A stretch of 64,000 nucleotides of DNA from Hwanghaeella sp964350445 (GTDB lineage: Bacteria; Pseudomonadota; Alphaproteobacteria; UBA8366; Aestuariispiraceae): NCBI GenBank assembly GCA_964350445.1, contig CAYGKA010000002.1:1-64000 (forward strand), in the 5' to 3' direction. The translations under genes and the position numbers were made by a program. A model generated the notes under the pieces. That model had not been told where the DNA came from. It saw only the letters and a program-made list of their open reading frames with translations, and made no database searches. Shown here one piece after another: positions 24,774 to 33,651 of the stretch (positions within the stretch are counted from its first letter, which is position 1; each line of letters starts with the position of its first letter).

Positions 24774-26647
24774 GTGGATGGGCAGATGAACGGCGCACAA
24801 GTCATCCTGAAGATGCTGGAACTGCATGGCGTGCGGCATGTCTTCGGCCTGCCCGGCGAAACCACCATCGGCTGGTACAAGGAATGGCGCCAGTCGACCA
24901 TAGAATACGTCCTGACGCGGGACGAACGCACCGCGTCCTATGCGGCGGAAGCCTATGCGAANNNNNNNNNNNNNNNNNNNNNNNNNNNNNNNNNNNNNNN
25001 NNNNNNNNNNNNNNNNNNNNNNNNNNNNNNNNNNNNNNNNNNNNNNNNNNNNNNNNNNNNNACGTCCTGACGCGGGACGAACGCACCGCGTCCTATGCGG
25101 CGGAAGCCTATGCGAAAATCACCGGCCGCCCCGCCGTGCTGGAAGCGCCCAGCCCCGGCGTCACCCATTGCACGCCGGGCATCACGGAAGCCTATCTGAG
25201 CTCCGTTCCCATCATCTATTTCAGCTCCGACATTCCGGTGAACGCGGACAAGCGGCACGGGTTGACCGGCGTCGATCAGACCGCGCTCTACGACAGCATC
25301 TGCAAGGAATCCTTCACCCTGACCGCGGTGAAGGACATCCCCTTCCTGATGCGCCGCGCCTTCCGCGTCGCGACGTCGGGCCGGCCCGCGCCGGTCCATA
25401 TCCGCGTGCCCGCGAACATCTTTCACGAGGCGGCGGAGATCGACGACCTCTATGCCGAACCGGAATACCGGACCTATCCGGCGCATCGGCCGGTGGCGGA
25501 CCATGGCAGGATCCGCGCGGCGATGGCGCTTCTGATCGCGGCGAAGAACCCGGTCATCGTCTGCGGCCAGGGCGCGCTGATCTCACAAGCGACCGACGCC
25601 GTACTGGCACTGGCCGAATTGCTGCAGATCCCGGTGGGGACGACGACGCCCGGCAAAGGCACGGTGCCGGAAACCCATCCGCTGGCGCTGCGCGTCGTCG
25701 GCGCGCGCGGCGGCATGGCCTATGCGAACGACTATGTGCGAAATGCCGACACAGTCTTCTTCGTCGGCACGAACACGGATTCGGCAGGGACCGATCACTG
25801 GAAGCTTTATGGCGAACCCGCCACCAAGACCTTCATTCAGCTGGATATCGCCGAAGCGCATATCGGCAATAATTTTCCGCTCAAAGTCGGGCTGGCCGGT
25901 GACGCGCGCGCGACGCTCGACTACATGGTCGAATTGATCCGGCGCGAGCATCCGGGCCTGACACCAGAGAAGATCGACCTGACCGCGATGAAGCGAACGG
26001 CATTGGATGCCGTTTTCAATTCCAATATCCAGATGCCGGACGGAACGATCTCTCCCGTGAAACTGACCCAGGCACTGGACGCGATCCTGCCCGCCAACGC
26101 GATCGTCACCGCGGAACCCGGTGTCAGCGCGATCTATCCCTCCGCCCTGCTATCGGTGCGCGAAGCCGGGCGGCGTTATATCACCAACTATTCCATGGGC
26201 GCGCTCGGCTATTCGGTGCCGGCGGGACTCGGGGCCTCCTATGCCAGCGACGGTCCGGTGATCTCGTTCACCGGCGACGGGTCACTCGGTTTCGTGCTGG
26301 GGGATTTTGAGACGATCCGCAGGAGCGGCAAGAACGTCACCGTCATTCTGACCCGCAACGACACGTTCGGCTGGATCCGCGGCGAGGCCATTCTGTTGGA
26401 TGAGGTGGACGAGCCCTGGTCGACCGATTTCGGGCCGGTCGACTATGTGAAGGTGGCGGAGGGCTTCGGCTTCCAGACCGCCCGGATCACGACCGAAAGT
26501 GAGATAGAGACCGTGCTTCGCGCCGCGATTGAAAACCCCGGCGCGAATTTTATCGAGGTCATGGTCCCCTCCCAGGACAAGATCGTCCCCTTCGTTCCGA
26601 ACTGGGTGGAAGCGGCGAAGGAGAAGGGGCTGCCCTATTTCGAGTGA
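24774..26647 (+). CDS. Thiamine-diphosphate-dependent enzyme, acetolactate-synthase-like (interrupted by scaffold gap)
   Basis: After removing the 100 Ns and one copy of the duplicated 55 bases (155 in total), the two halves join in frame to a 572-residue protein, normal for the acetolactate synthase/benzoylformate decarboxylase superfamily. Landmarks are the N-terminal Pyr domain with the catalytic Glu in TRDERTASYAAEAYA, a central domain, and a C-terminal PP domain with the metal/ThDP motif GDGSLGF running to LTRNDTFG. GTG 24774 is chosen because a GGAGG lies 8 bases upstream; ATG 24786 is in frame but 20 bases away. The substrate is unknown. A broken copy of its 5' end lies at 18942. dadA follows 89 bases downstream. 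Confidence 0.85.
24907..24961 (+). repeat. 55-bp sequence duplicated on both sides of the N gap (left copy)
   Basis: These 55 bases are identical to 25062-25116. They encode the same LTRDERTASYAAEAYA part of the thiamine-diphosphate enzyme. The exact 55-base match at two contig ends looks like a de Bruijn k-mer overlap that a scaffolder spaced with Ns. It is not a biological repeat. Confidence 0.93.
24962..25061. other. Assembly gap of 100 N
   Basis: Exactly 100 N characters. The flanking contig ends overlap by 55 identical bases, so the true gap is probably negative in length. Collapsing the overlap restores a continuous reading frame. Confidence 0.99.
25062..25116 (+). repeat. 55-bp sequence duplicated on both sides of the N gap (right copy)
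   Basis: Identical to 24907-24961. This copy continues into the rest of the enzyme gene, and the left copy is joined to its 5' end. Confidence 0.93.
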
Positions 26648-26648
26648 C

Positions 26649-26686
26649 GCCCACGTGGGCCGACCGATTGCCGCCTGTTGGGCAAT
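26649..26686. other. Palindrome and stem-loop after the thiamine-diphosphate enzyme gene
   Basis: Immediately after the stop codon is a perfect 12-base palindrome, GCCCACGTGGGC (26649-26660). It is followed by a short stem-loop with arms ATTGCC (26667-26672) and GGCAAT (26681-26686). There is no T-run, so it is not a classical terminator. It could be a regulator site for dadA or an RNA processing element. Confidence 0.35.
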
Positions 26687-26736
26687 GCGGTAGTTGAAGG
26701 GATGGGGATCGGTGAGCGAGAAGGGAGACTCCCGGT

Positions 26737-27993
26737 ATGAAAGTCATCGTATTGGGCGCCGGGGTGATCGGCGTGACCACGGCATACTACCTCGCCCGCG
26801 CGGGCGCTCAGGTCATGGTGCTGGACCGCCAGCGCGAACCCGGGCTGGAAACGAGCTATGCGAATGCGGGCGAACTTTCCTACGGCATGACCTCGCCCTG
26901 GGCCGCGCCCGGCATTCCCATGAAGGCGGTCAAATGGCTGTTCATGCGCCACCGCCCCCTGTTCATTTATCCGATGATCAGCCCCCGCATGTGGTCCTGG
27001 GGCCTGAAGATGCTGGCCAACTGCAATGAGGAGGCCTACCGAATCAACAAGTCCCGCATGGTCAGGGTTTCGAATTACAGCAAGGCGGCGCTGAAGGACC
27101 TGCTGGCCGACGTACCGCTCGACTTCGACCTGCGCGAACAAGGCACGCTGCAGCTTTTCCGCACCCAGAAACAGCTTGATGGGTCGAAGGCCGACCAGGA
27201 CGTACTCGCCGAATTCGACTCGCCTTTCGAGGTTCTGGACAAGGAGGGCTGCATCGCCGTCGAGCCGGGACTTGCCCATGTGAAAGAAAAGTTTGTCGGC
27301 GGGCTGAGGCTGACGGCAGACCGCACCGGCGACTGCCGCATGTTCACGCAGGGTTTGGCCAAGAAGGCCGAAGAGATGGGCGTCGAATTCCACTACAATG
27401 TGAACATTCAGGGCGTCACCACAGGAAAGGACCGGGTGGAAAAGGTCTTGACCGACGAGGGCCCGCATGAGGCGGACGCCTTCGTTTGTTGCATGGGTCC
27501 GTTTGCGCCGATCCTGCTGCGCTCCATCGGCATCAACGCCCCGATCTATCCGATCAAGGGTTATTCCATCACCCTGCCCGTCACCGATCCGGACGCCGCC
27601 CCGCAATCGACCATCATGGACGAAACCCACAAGGTCGCGATCACCCGGCTCGGCGACCGCATCCGCGTCGCGGGCCAGGCAGAGATCGCCGGCTATTCCG
27701 CGAAGCTCGGCCAACATAAAACCGATACCGTGCGCTATGTGGTGAACGATCTGTTCCCGAAAGGCGGCGACGTTTCCAAAGCGGAAGGCTGGACCGGTCT
27801 GCGCCCGATGACGCCGGACGGCACGCCGGTGATCGGCCGAACGCGATACTCCAACCTGTACCTGAACACCGGCCACGGCACGCTGGGATGGACCATGTCC
27901 TGCGGTTCCTCCCGCACCGTTGCCGACGTGGTGATGGGAAACACGCCCGAGATCGATATGGACGGGCTCGAGCTCACACGCTACGGCACATAG
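26737..27993 (+). CDS. dadA: D-amino acid dehydrogenase (DadA-like FAD oxidoreductase)
   Basis: 418 residues. The N-terminal Rossmann motif GAGVIGVTTAYYLARAG binds FAD. The rest follows the DadA branch of the DAO family, including NAGELSYGMTSPWAAPG, EQGTLQLFRTQKQLD, the TGDCRMFTQGL segment and the C-terminal TGHGTLGWTMSCGSSR. DadA oxidises D-amino acids to 2-oxoacids and ammonia at the inner membrane, passing electrons to the respiratory chain. A GGGAGA Shine-Dalgarno precedes the ATG. Neither an alanine racemase (DadX) nor Lrp is adjacent, so the natural substrate may be another D-amino acid. The upstream thiamine-diphosphate enzyme may act on the resulting 2-oxoacid; that link is only contextual. 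Confidence 0.88.
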   Translation: MKVIVLGAGVIGVTTAYYLARAGAQVMVLDRQREPGLETSYANAGELSYGMTSPWAAPGIPMKAVKWLFMRHRPLFIYPMISPRMWSWGLKMLANCNEEAYRINKSRMVRVSNYSKAALKDLLADVPLDFDLREQGTLQLFRTQKQLDGSKADQDVLAEFDSPFEVLDKEGCIAVEPGLAHVKEKFVGGLRLTADRTGDCRMFTQGLAKKAEEMGVEFHYNVNIQGVTTGKDRVEKVLTDEGPHEADAFVCCMGPFAPILLRSIGINAPIYPIKGYSITLPVTDPDAAPQSTIMDETHKVAITRLGDRIRVAGQAEIAGYSAKLGQHKTDTVRYVVNDLFPKGGDVSKAEGWTGLRPMTPDGTPVIGRTRYSNLYLNTGHGTLGWTMSCGSSRTVADVVMGNTPEIDMDGLELTRYGT

Positions 27994-28053
27994 ACGGCTC
28001 CCTTGCCGATAAATGCGCGTGTTTCACGGCGCCCCCGCTGATATCCGGGGCAA

Positions 28054-28296
28054 TCATCTGTCAATCGGGCTGACGGCGCGGAGCTGCATGCTGAGGCTTT
28101 CAACCTCCGCCGCGCACCGAACGGAATGCTCGCGTTCAGTCGCCGCAGGTCTGAATTCGAGGCTGAGCGTCAAACCGTCCCGATAAGTGGTTTCGGCCGG
28201 ATCAGGCGTGGGACAAAGCCCCCGCCGCACGTGGCGTAGACATTCTGCAGAACCGTCTCTGCGCAATGCGCACCTCAGGTCCATTCGAAACTGCAT
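28054..28296 (-). CDS. Possible small hypothetical protein
   Basis: An open frame of about 80 codons from ATG 28296 (GTG 28302 also possible) in the 400-base stretch 27994-28393, which otherwise holds nothing recognisable. The translation is rich in Arg, Glu and Ala with three Cys, and matches no family I know. There is no convincing ribosome-binding site. It is on the same strand as, and downstream of, the MFS gene. It may be real or a chance frame. Confidence 0.25.
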   Translation of the reverse strand: MQFRMDLRCALRRDGSAECLRHVRRGLCPTPDPAETTYRDGLTLSLEFRPAATEREHSVRCAAEVESLSMQLRAVSPIDR

Positions 28297-28393
28297 ATCC
28301 ACGCATCCGGTGAGTCCGGGCGCACGTCACGGTCGCACCATTCGCAATTCGGTCTGAGTTGAAGCATTCCGAATCTCCTTCTCAGAGTGTGGC

Positions 28394-29578
28394 TCAAGCG
28401 AGTTTGACTTTACCGAGAGTAAGCACGGCAAAGGTCAGCAGCAGGAAGGCGATCGTGGCAAAGGCGAGCACTGCCCAGCCAAACCCGGAGACGACCATCC
28501 CTGCCGCGAAGGCGCAAATCGTGGAAACGAGGGCTATGACCGTATCGTTGAGCCCTTGTATCGCGGCCTTTTCCCCATCGGCTACGGCACTTGCCAGCAT
28601 GCTGGTGGCGCCGATGAAGCCGAAGTTCCAGCCAATGCCAAGCAAGGCCAACGAACCGTAAAAGTGGGCGGAAGAGAGACCGGCGGCAGCGGCAAGAGCC
28701 GCGGCCATGACCATTACCAAGCCTACAATCGCAATCGGTTCTGCGCCGAACCGCTTGATCAGAAATCCCGTGAAAAAGCTAGGCGCAAACATCGCAACGA
28801 TATGCCACCGTATGACGTCGCCGGCGGCGGCCTCGCTGAACCCACAGCCGATCATCGCCAACGGCGTCGGTATCATTAAAAACATCATCACGCCTTGGGA
28901 AACGGCCGCAATCCCGACCGCCCGGCGTACCGGTCGGCGCCGAAGTTCGGCAAGCGCGGAATACCGCGTTTCCCCCAAGTTGAGGCTCAGTTTCTCGGGT
29001 CGCGGGATTCTGACTGCGGAAAGAGGTGTTATGCCTACCAGAACGATGGCCGCCAGGGCGGCATAAGCGCCGGCCAAAGGCACAGGGGCCAACGCATCTT
29101 TCGCCATGATGAAAACTTCCGGTCCGACGATTGCTGCGACAAGGCCGGAGGTCAGCATCAGCGATATCGCCACGGGCTGCCATTCAGTGCTGACAACTTC
29201 GGCGGCGGCGAAACGGAAATACTGAAAAGAAGACAGGGCCGCGCCGAGAACGAAATGGGCGGCGCATAGCAACGCAAAACTGTCCGAAAACATAGCATAT
29301 GTCGCCAGCAAAGCGCCGATACCCGCCAAGCCGCCCCCCGCGGCAAAGCCCGCGCGGCGCCCGAACCGTCCCATCAGCAGTGAAAACGGTGCCGCGGCAA
29401 GCAAGCCGGCCAGTGTCTGAACAGAGGCGGGCAGCGTCGCAACCGCCGTTGTTGGGGCCAGCAATAAGCCGGTCAATCCCCCCAGGATCAGCAGCATGGG
29501 CATGGCGATCCCAAGAATTGTATTGGCAAACAGCAAACCGACGAAGTTTGCGTTTCGGCGAAACCAAGTGACCGTCAT
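28394..29578 (-). CDS. Major facilitator superfamily transporter
   Basis: 394 residues with 12 predicted membrane helices and the MFS loop signature MGRFGRRAGFAAGG between helices 2 and 3. A cytoplasmic loop in the middle separates two six-helix halves. The substrate is not deducible; the layout is that of an efflux-type MFS permease. It is divergent from a GlxA-type regulator 84 bases away, a common arrangement in which the regulator controls the transporter. It ends with an LTFAVLTLGKVKLA tail without extra domains. Confidence 0.88.
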   Translation of the reverse strand: MTVTWFRRNANFVGLLFANTILGIAMPMLLILGGLTGLLLAPTTAVATLPASVQTLAGLLAAAPFSLLMGRFGRRAGFAAGGGLAGIGALLATYAMFSDSFALLCAAHFVLGAALSSFQYFRFAAAEVVSTEWQPVAISLMLTSGLVAAIVGPEVFIMAKDALAPVPLAGAYAALAAIVLVGITPLSAVRIPRPEKLSLNLGETRYSALAELRRRPVRRAVGIAAVSQGVMMFLMIPTPLAMIGCGFSEAAAGDVIRWHIVAMFAPSFFTGFLIKRFGAEPIAIVGLVMVMAAALAAAAGLSSAHFYGSLALLGIGWNFGFIGATSMLASAVADGEKAAIQGLNDTVIALVSTICAFAAGMVVSGFGWAVLAFATIAFLLLTFAVLTLGKVKLA

Positions 29579-29602
29579 CGGCGGAAATCCCTGTGAGCCT
29601 TG

Positions 29603-29631
29603 TTGACAAACTGGCTTATAGGGTGGTTAAC
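29603..29631 (+). promoter_or_regulatory. Candidate promoter of the GlxA-type regulator
   Basis: A perfect -35 TTGACA (29603-29608) lies in the spacer between the divergent MFS and regulator genes. A weak -10 candidate follows after about 17 bases. The -35 overlaps the earliest possible TTG start of the regulator (29600), which argues that translation begins later, at GTG 29663. Confidence 0.35.
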
Positions 29632-29662
29632 GTTTGTCTTAAATGACAATCAGGTATCAAAA

Positions 29663-30619
29663 GTGGACAAGCCATTCGAAGCCCGCAGAATTGATGTTCT
29701 ACTCTTTGACGGTGTGAACATGCTGGATGTGGCCGGGCCGGTTCAGGCCTTTGAAACCGCGACGGTCAATGGCCGGAAGAAGTATCAGACGCGGTTTGTC
29801 TCGCCCGATGGACTGTCTGTTAGGGCGTGCTGCGGATTGCGGTTGGCGCCCGATGCGCGGCTGCCGACAAGATCGAGCAGCGATGACCTTCTGATCCCCG
29901 GCGGCGCAGGGGTCGATGACCTTGTTTCTGATGACACTGTCCTGAAAATCATCCAGACCCGGGCCACGGGTGAAGGGCGCTTGATATCCGTATGTTCCGG
30001 TGCGCTTGTCTTGGCCGCGGCGGGTGTGCTGGACGGAAAACAGGCCACCACCCATTGGTCGCGCCTGGAGGATACTAAAACGTATCCCGCCGTTTCTTGG
30101 GACCTGGACCGTATCAGCGTTTCTCAAGGCAAGGTCTTCACGTCCGCCGGCGTGACCACCGGCATCGATTTGGCGCTCGCCATTATTCAGGAGGATTGCG
30201 GGCCATCCGCGGCGCTTGCTGTAGCGCGTGAGCTTGTCGTGCAATTGCGCCGCACGGGCGGGCAAAGCCAATACGCCTTCCACCTGGCGGGACAATTCAC
30301 CAAGGATGAATCACTCGCAAAGCTTATCGAAAAGATTGTCACGCAGCCGCATCTGGATTGGTCATTGGAAGCCATGGCGGAGGCCGCGATGATGAACACA
30401 AGGACGCTGTCGAGACACTTCAAGCGGGATACGCAGGAAACGCCGGCACAATTCGTCGAGAAGGTCCGGGTGGACCACGCGCGCAGCCTTTTGCTCGAGG
30501 ACATTCCCTTGAAGCAAGTCGCGGCCAACAGTGGCTTTGGTGACTTGCAGCGTATGCGACGCGCGTTCCACCGTCAGATCGGCGTTCAAATCAGCGATTA
30601 TCGAAACATGTTTGCCTGA
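29663..30619 (+). CDS. GlxA family transcriptional regulator (DJ-1/PfpI-like domain plus AraC HTH)
   Basis: About 318 residues from GTG 29663. Residues 1-190 form a DJ-1/PfpI-like domain, with the nucleophile-elbow cysteine in SVCSGALVLAAAGVLDG and the THW that usually follows. Residues about 215-318 form an AraC-type double helix-turn-helix (MAEAAMMNTRTLSRHFKRDTQETPAQFVEKVRVDHAR, then FGDLQRMRRAFHRQIG). Members such as GbdR and CdhR sense amino acid-like or betaine-type compounds and activate neighbouring genes. The divergent MFS gene is the likely target; the GFA gene downstream (84 bases) might also be included. The effector is unknown. Confidence 0.9.
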   Translation: MDKPFEARRIDVLLFDGVNMLDVAGPVQAFETATVNGRKKYQTRFVSPDGLSVRACCGLRLAPDARLPTRSSSDDLLIPGGAGVDDLVSDDTVLKIIQTRATGEGRLISVCSGALVLAAAGVLDGKQATTHWSRLEDTKTYPAVSWDLDRISVSQGKVFTSAGVTTGIDLALAIIQEDCGPSAALAVARELVVQLRRTGGQSQYAFHLAGQFTKDESLAKLIEKIVTQPHLDWSLEAMAEAAMMNTRTLSRHFKRDTQETPAQFVEKVRVDHARSLLLEDIPLKQVAANSGFGDLQRMRRAFHRQIGVQISDYRNMFA

Positions 30620-30702
30620 ATGACGTTCAGGCATGCCGTCCGTGACACTTCAAGAGTTCGCCATGGCCAAAAGCCAGTGACGAAACCCTGAGAGGCATTT
30701 CC

Positions 30703-31113
30703 ATGAACACCAAGAGCGCCCAGACGAAAACCGGACATTGCCTTTGCGGGGCATGCACATTTGAACTTGTCGGCCCACACAACTGGGTCGGGCATTGTCA
30801 CTGTGAGAGTTGCCGCCGGGCAACCGCATCGCCTTTTACGACATGGATTGGTCACGAAGACGGGGCATGGCGCTTCACGGGCGACCCGCCGGTGAGCTAC
30901 AACAGCAGCACGGGAAATACGCGCGGCTTCTGCGGCACATGCGGGTCCCCGATGTTTTTTAAGTCGGACCGCTATCCGACCGAAATGCATTTCTATGCGT
31001 CACTCCTAGCGGACCCTGTACCGGTTGTGCCCACGATCCACTTTCATGCCGATGAAATGCTTCCTTGGATCCATCTGTCCGATGGGCTTCCCTACAAAGA
31101 CCACAGCTCATGA
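30703..31113 (+). CDS. GFA family (CENP-V/GFA zinc domain) protein
   Basis: 136 residues with the complete zinc-binding pattern of the glutathione-dependent formaldehyde-activating enzyme/CENP-V fold: CLCGAC (about residues 12-17), CHCESCRRATASPF, and FCGTCGSPMFF. The name formaldehyde-activating is historic and most members lack a proven activity, so I assign only the fold. A GAGAGG ribosome-binding site precedes the ATG. It stands 84 bases behind the GlxA-type regulator and 190 bases ahead of dusA. That spacer (31114-31306) holds no gene I can see. Confidence 0.87.
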   Translation: MNTKSAQTKTGHCLCGACTFELVGPHNWVGHCHCESCRRATASPFTTWIGHEDGAWRFTGDPPVSYNSSTGNTRGFCGTCGSPMFFKSDRYPTEMHFYASLLADPVPVVPTIHFHADEMLPWIHLSDGLPYKDHSS

Positions 31114-31306
31114 AACGCGGAACGTCGCGGGTGCGAAATGAAGGCCCGTAAAGAAGAGCAATGTCGAGGATTGCGCTCCATCCGCGATCGCGACGCCACC
31201 TACGACCGTTCCCCGCTTCCGCTGACGACTGTTTACTTGCGCCGGACCGCCATCCTATAACCCAGACCATCGATAACGCAGTCGCAACAGGTCACCGGGA
31301 TTGGGC

Positions 31307-32311
31307 ATGCGCATTCCACCGCACAGGCTTTCCGTCGCGCCAATGATGGATTGGACCGACCGTCATTGCCGGGTGTTCCACCGTTTGGCGACGAAACACG
31401 CCTTGCTCTATACGGAGATGGTGACCACGGGCGCCGTGCTGCACGGTGACCGCGACCGGCTGTTAGGATTCGACGAAACAGAGCATCCGGTGGCCTGCCA
31501 GTTGGGCGGGTCGGACCCGACCGACCTGGCCGCATCGGCGCGGATCGTCGCCGATAAGGGCTATGACGAAGTGAATCTGAATGTCGGCTGCCCGTCGGAC
31601 CGGGTGCAATCCGGCCGGTTCGGCGCTTGCCTGATGGCGGAGCCGGACCTTGTCGCCGACTGTATCGCGGCGATGCAGGACACCGTCGATATTCCGGTCA
31701 CGGTAAAATCGCGGATCGGGATCGACGACGCGGATTCCTATGACGGGCTCGCCACCTTTATCGGCCGGATCGCGGAGACAGGCTGCCGGTACTTCACGGT
31801 TCATGCCCGCAAAGCTATCCTGAGCGGCTTGAGCCCGAAGGAGAACCGTGAAATCCCGCCGCTGAAATACGATTATGTCTACCGCCTGAAGCAAGAGTTT
31901 CCGGAACTGGAGATCGTCCTGAACGGCGGCGTTCAGTCGCTTGAGGAGGCGCAAGAGCACCTAACCCATGTCGACGGAGTCATGATCGGGCGCGCCGCCT
32001 ATAACAGCCCGGCGGTTCTTCTGGGCGTCGACCGGGTCATTTTCGGGGACGCGCCGGACGACGGCGATTTGAGCCGGCACGACCTGGTCCGCGCCTATCT
32101 TCCCTATATCGAAGAACAGGTGCGGGCCGGCACACCGCTGCACCGCATGACACGGCATGTCCTGGGCATTTTCAACGGCTTGCCCGGCGCACGCGCCTGG
32201 CGGCGGTATTTGAGCGAGAATGCCTATACGGAAAATGCCGGACCGGCGGTGGTCGAAGCCGCGTTGAAACTGGTCCCGGAATCCGGGACTGCAATGGCGG
32301 AAACGGGGTGA
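31307..32311 (+). CDS. dusA: tRNA-dihydrouridine(20/20a) synthase DusA
   Basis: 334 residues from ATG 31307 (TTG 31301 in frame). This flavin enzyme reduces uridine 20/20a in the tRNA D-loop. The N-terminal SVAPMMDWTDRHCRVFHR, the GSDPTDLAASARI segment, the catalytic cysteine in NLNVGCPSDRVQSGRFGACLM, and VKSRIGIDDADSYDGLATFI are all characteristic of DusA rather than DusB or DusC. The phosphate-binding ends are LNGGVQSLEEA and DGVMIGRAAYNSP. A C-terminal helical domain recognises tRNA. It appears monocistronic. Length is normal. Confidence 0.95.
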   Translation: MRIPPHRLSVAPMMDWTDRHCRVFHRLATKHALLYTEMVTTGAVLHGDRDRLLGFDETEHPVACQLGGSDPTDLAASARIVADKGYDEVNLNVGCPSDRVQSGRFGACLMAEPDLVADCIAAMQDTVDIPVTVKSRIGIDDADSYDGLATFIGRIAETGCRYFTVHARKAILSGLSPKENREIPPLKYDYVYRLKQEFPELEIVLNGGVQSLEEAQEHLTHVDGVMIGRAAYNSPAVLLGVDRVIFGDAPDDGDLSRHDLVRAYLPYIEEQVRAGTPLHRMTRHVLGIFNGLPGARAWRRYLSENAYTENAGPAVVEAALKLVPESGTAMAETG

Positions 32312-32370
32312 CCGCCGAATCGTCATGAAATGATGCTACGCGGCGACCACTTAATTGGGGGATTTCAGTC

Positions 32371-33186
32371 ATGGCCAATGAGCCGAACGGCGCGTTTCAT
32401 TTCGAAGCCTATGCGCCGAAGGAAATTGCACAACGCGTAGAGACCGTGGGCGTCGCGAAGGCCGCGATGCCGGTCCACGTCCTCTTTACCTTGGCGGTTC
32501 TTGCCGGCGCCTTCATCGCGTTCGGCGCGATGTACTATACGGTCGTCATCACGGGTTCCACCCTCGGCCTCGGCCCGACAAGGATGCTGGGGTCGCTGGC
32601 TTTCTCGCTCGGCCTTGTTCTGGTCATCGTCGGCGGTGCGGAGCTTTTCACCGGCAATATGCTGATCGTGATGGCCTGGGCCGACGGCAAGGTCACGTTG
32701 ACCGCCCTGCTGCGCAACTGGGGCGTCGTGTTTCTCGGCAACTTCGTTGGCGCGATGTTGACGGCGGGCGCAATGCATATGTCGGGCAACCTGGAAATGG
32801 GCGATGGCGCGGTCGCGGAAACGGCCATGCGTATCGCAGATGGCAAGATCGCCCTGTCCTGGGCGGAGAGCTTTACCCGCGGCATGTTTTGCAACGCACT
32901 GGTCTGCCTGGCCGTCTGGTTGTGTTTCGCCGCCCATACGGTAACCGGCAAGATCGCCGCCATCCTGCTGCCGATCAGCGCCTTTGTCGCCATCGGGTTC
33001 GAGCACAGCGTCGCCAATATGTACTTGATCCCGGTCGGCATGCTGCAATCGGGGCCGATCGACGCCGGGGCGTTCCTGAACAACCTGATACCGGTCACCC
33101 TGGGCAACATTGTCGGCGGCGGTGCGTTCGTCGCGCTTTCCTACTATGTCTGCTACGTCCTGCCGGGGCGAAAACCGGGGTCGTAA
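32371..33186 (+). CDS. Formate/nitrite transporter (FNT) family channel
   Basis: 271 residues with six membrane helices and the FNT signatures: AFIAFGAMYY in the first helix, GGAELFTGNMLIVMAWADGKVT in the first half, and GFEHSVANMYLIPVGM in the second with the central pore histidine of FEHSVANM. FNT channels are pentamers that carry formate, nitrite or hydrosulfide. No formate-lyase, nitrite-reductase or other diagnostic gene is adjacent, so I do not choose between FocA, NirC and HSC. It is preceded after about 60 bases by dusA and converges on a small hypothetical gene. Confidence 0.92.
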   Translation: MANEPNGAFHFEAYAPKEIAQRVETVGVAKAAMPVHVLFTLAVLAGAFIAFGAMYYTVVITGSTLGLGPTRMLGSLAFSLGLVLVIVGGAELFTGNMLIVMAWADGKVTLTALLRNWGVVFLGNFVGAMLTAGAMHMSGNLEMGDGAVAETAMRIADGKIALSWAESFTRGMFCNALVCLAVWLCFAAHTVTGKIAAILLPISAFVAIGFEHSVANMYLIPVGMLQSGPIDAGAFLNNLIPVTLGNIVGGGAFVALSYYVCYVLPGRKPGS

Positions 33187-33199
33187 TCCTGTCCGCCGA

Positions 33200-33514
33200 T
33201 CAGGGAAGCACCGATCCCGCATCGACCATCGCATCGTAGACCACGCCCGCGACGGCGGACGGCAGGTGCTGACCGACTTCGATGGCTTCGCGCCCGGCTT
33301 CCACCATCGCTTTCGACGGCGCCCGCGGCACGACAGCGTATCCGGACCGGATAAGCGCCCGGACGACTTCTTCCGCCTGGCGGCTATAGTTCTCGTTGAA
33401 GAAAGTCCAATCGACCGACTGGATCGCCTTGGCGATGATGTCGTTCACCGCCTCGTCCATCTGGCCCTGACTCAAGGGCGGTGCGGCATCCTTGGTCTTC
33501 TGCTTGTCCGCCAT
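33200..33514 (-). CDS. Conserved small hypothetical protein
   Basis: A 104-residue soluble, mostly helical protein with no signal peptide, membrane segment or motif I recognise. It has a Lys/Gln-rich N-terminus, then amphipathic helices around MDEAVNDIIAKAIQSVDW and AEEVVRALIRSGYAVVPR. Codon choice follows its neighbours and the start ATG is clear, so I believe it is translated. It is convergent with the FNT channel gene (13-base gap) and divergent from the VOC-domain gene. Function unknown. Confidence 0.7.
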   Translation of the reverse strand: MADKQKTKDAAPPLSQGQMDEAVNDIIAKAIQSVDWTFFNENYSRQAEEVVRALIRSGYAVVPRAPSKAMVEAGREAIEVGQHLPSAVAGVVYDAMVDAGSVLP

Positions 33515-33651
33515 CTGTTTTCCTCATCCGATCCTAAAGCTTGCAATCACACCGCCTGCTGCGATACCGCCTTGGCGTATCGATGGGCGGGCGATGGTGT
33601 ATTCTAGTCGCTTCGCACCGATCGCCAATGTCATCCGAAATACAGGACAGC

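Noticed and set aside
24774..26647. A frameshifted or split pseudogene across the N gap
   Set aside because: The 55-base duplication and 100 Ns explain the apparent frameshift, and removal restores a single normal-length enzyme.
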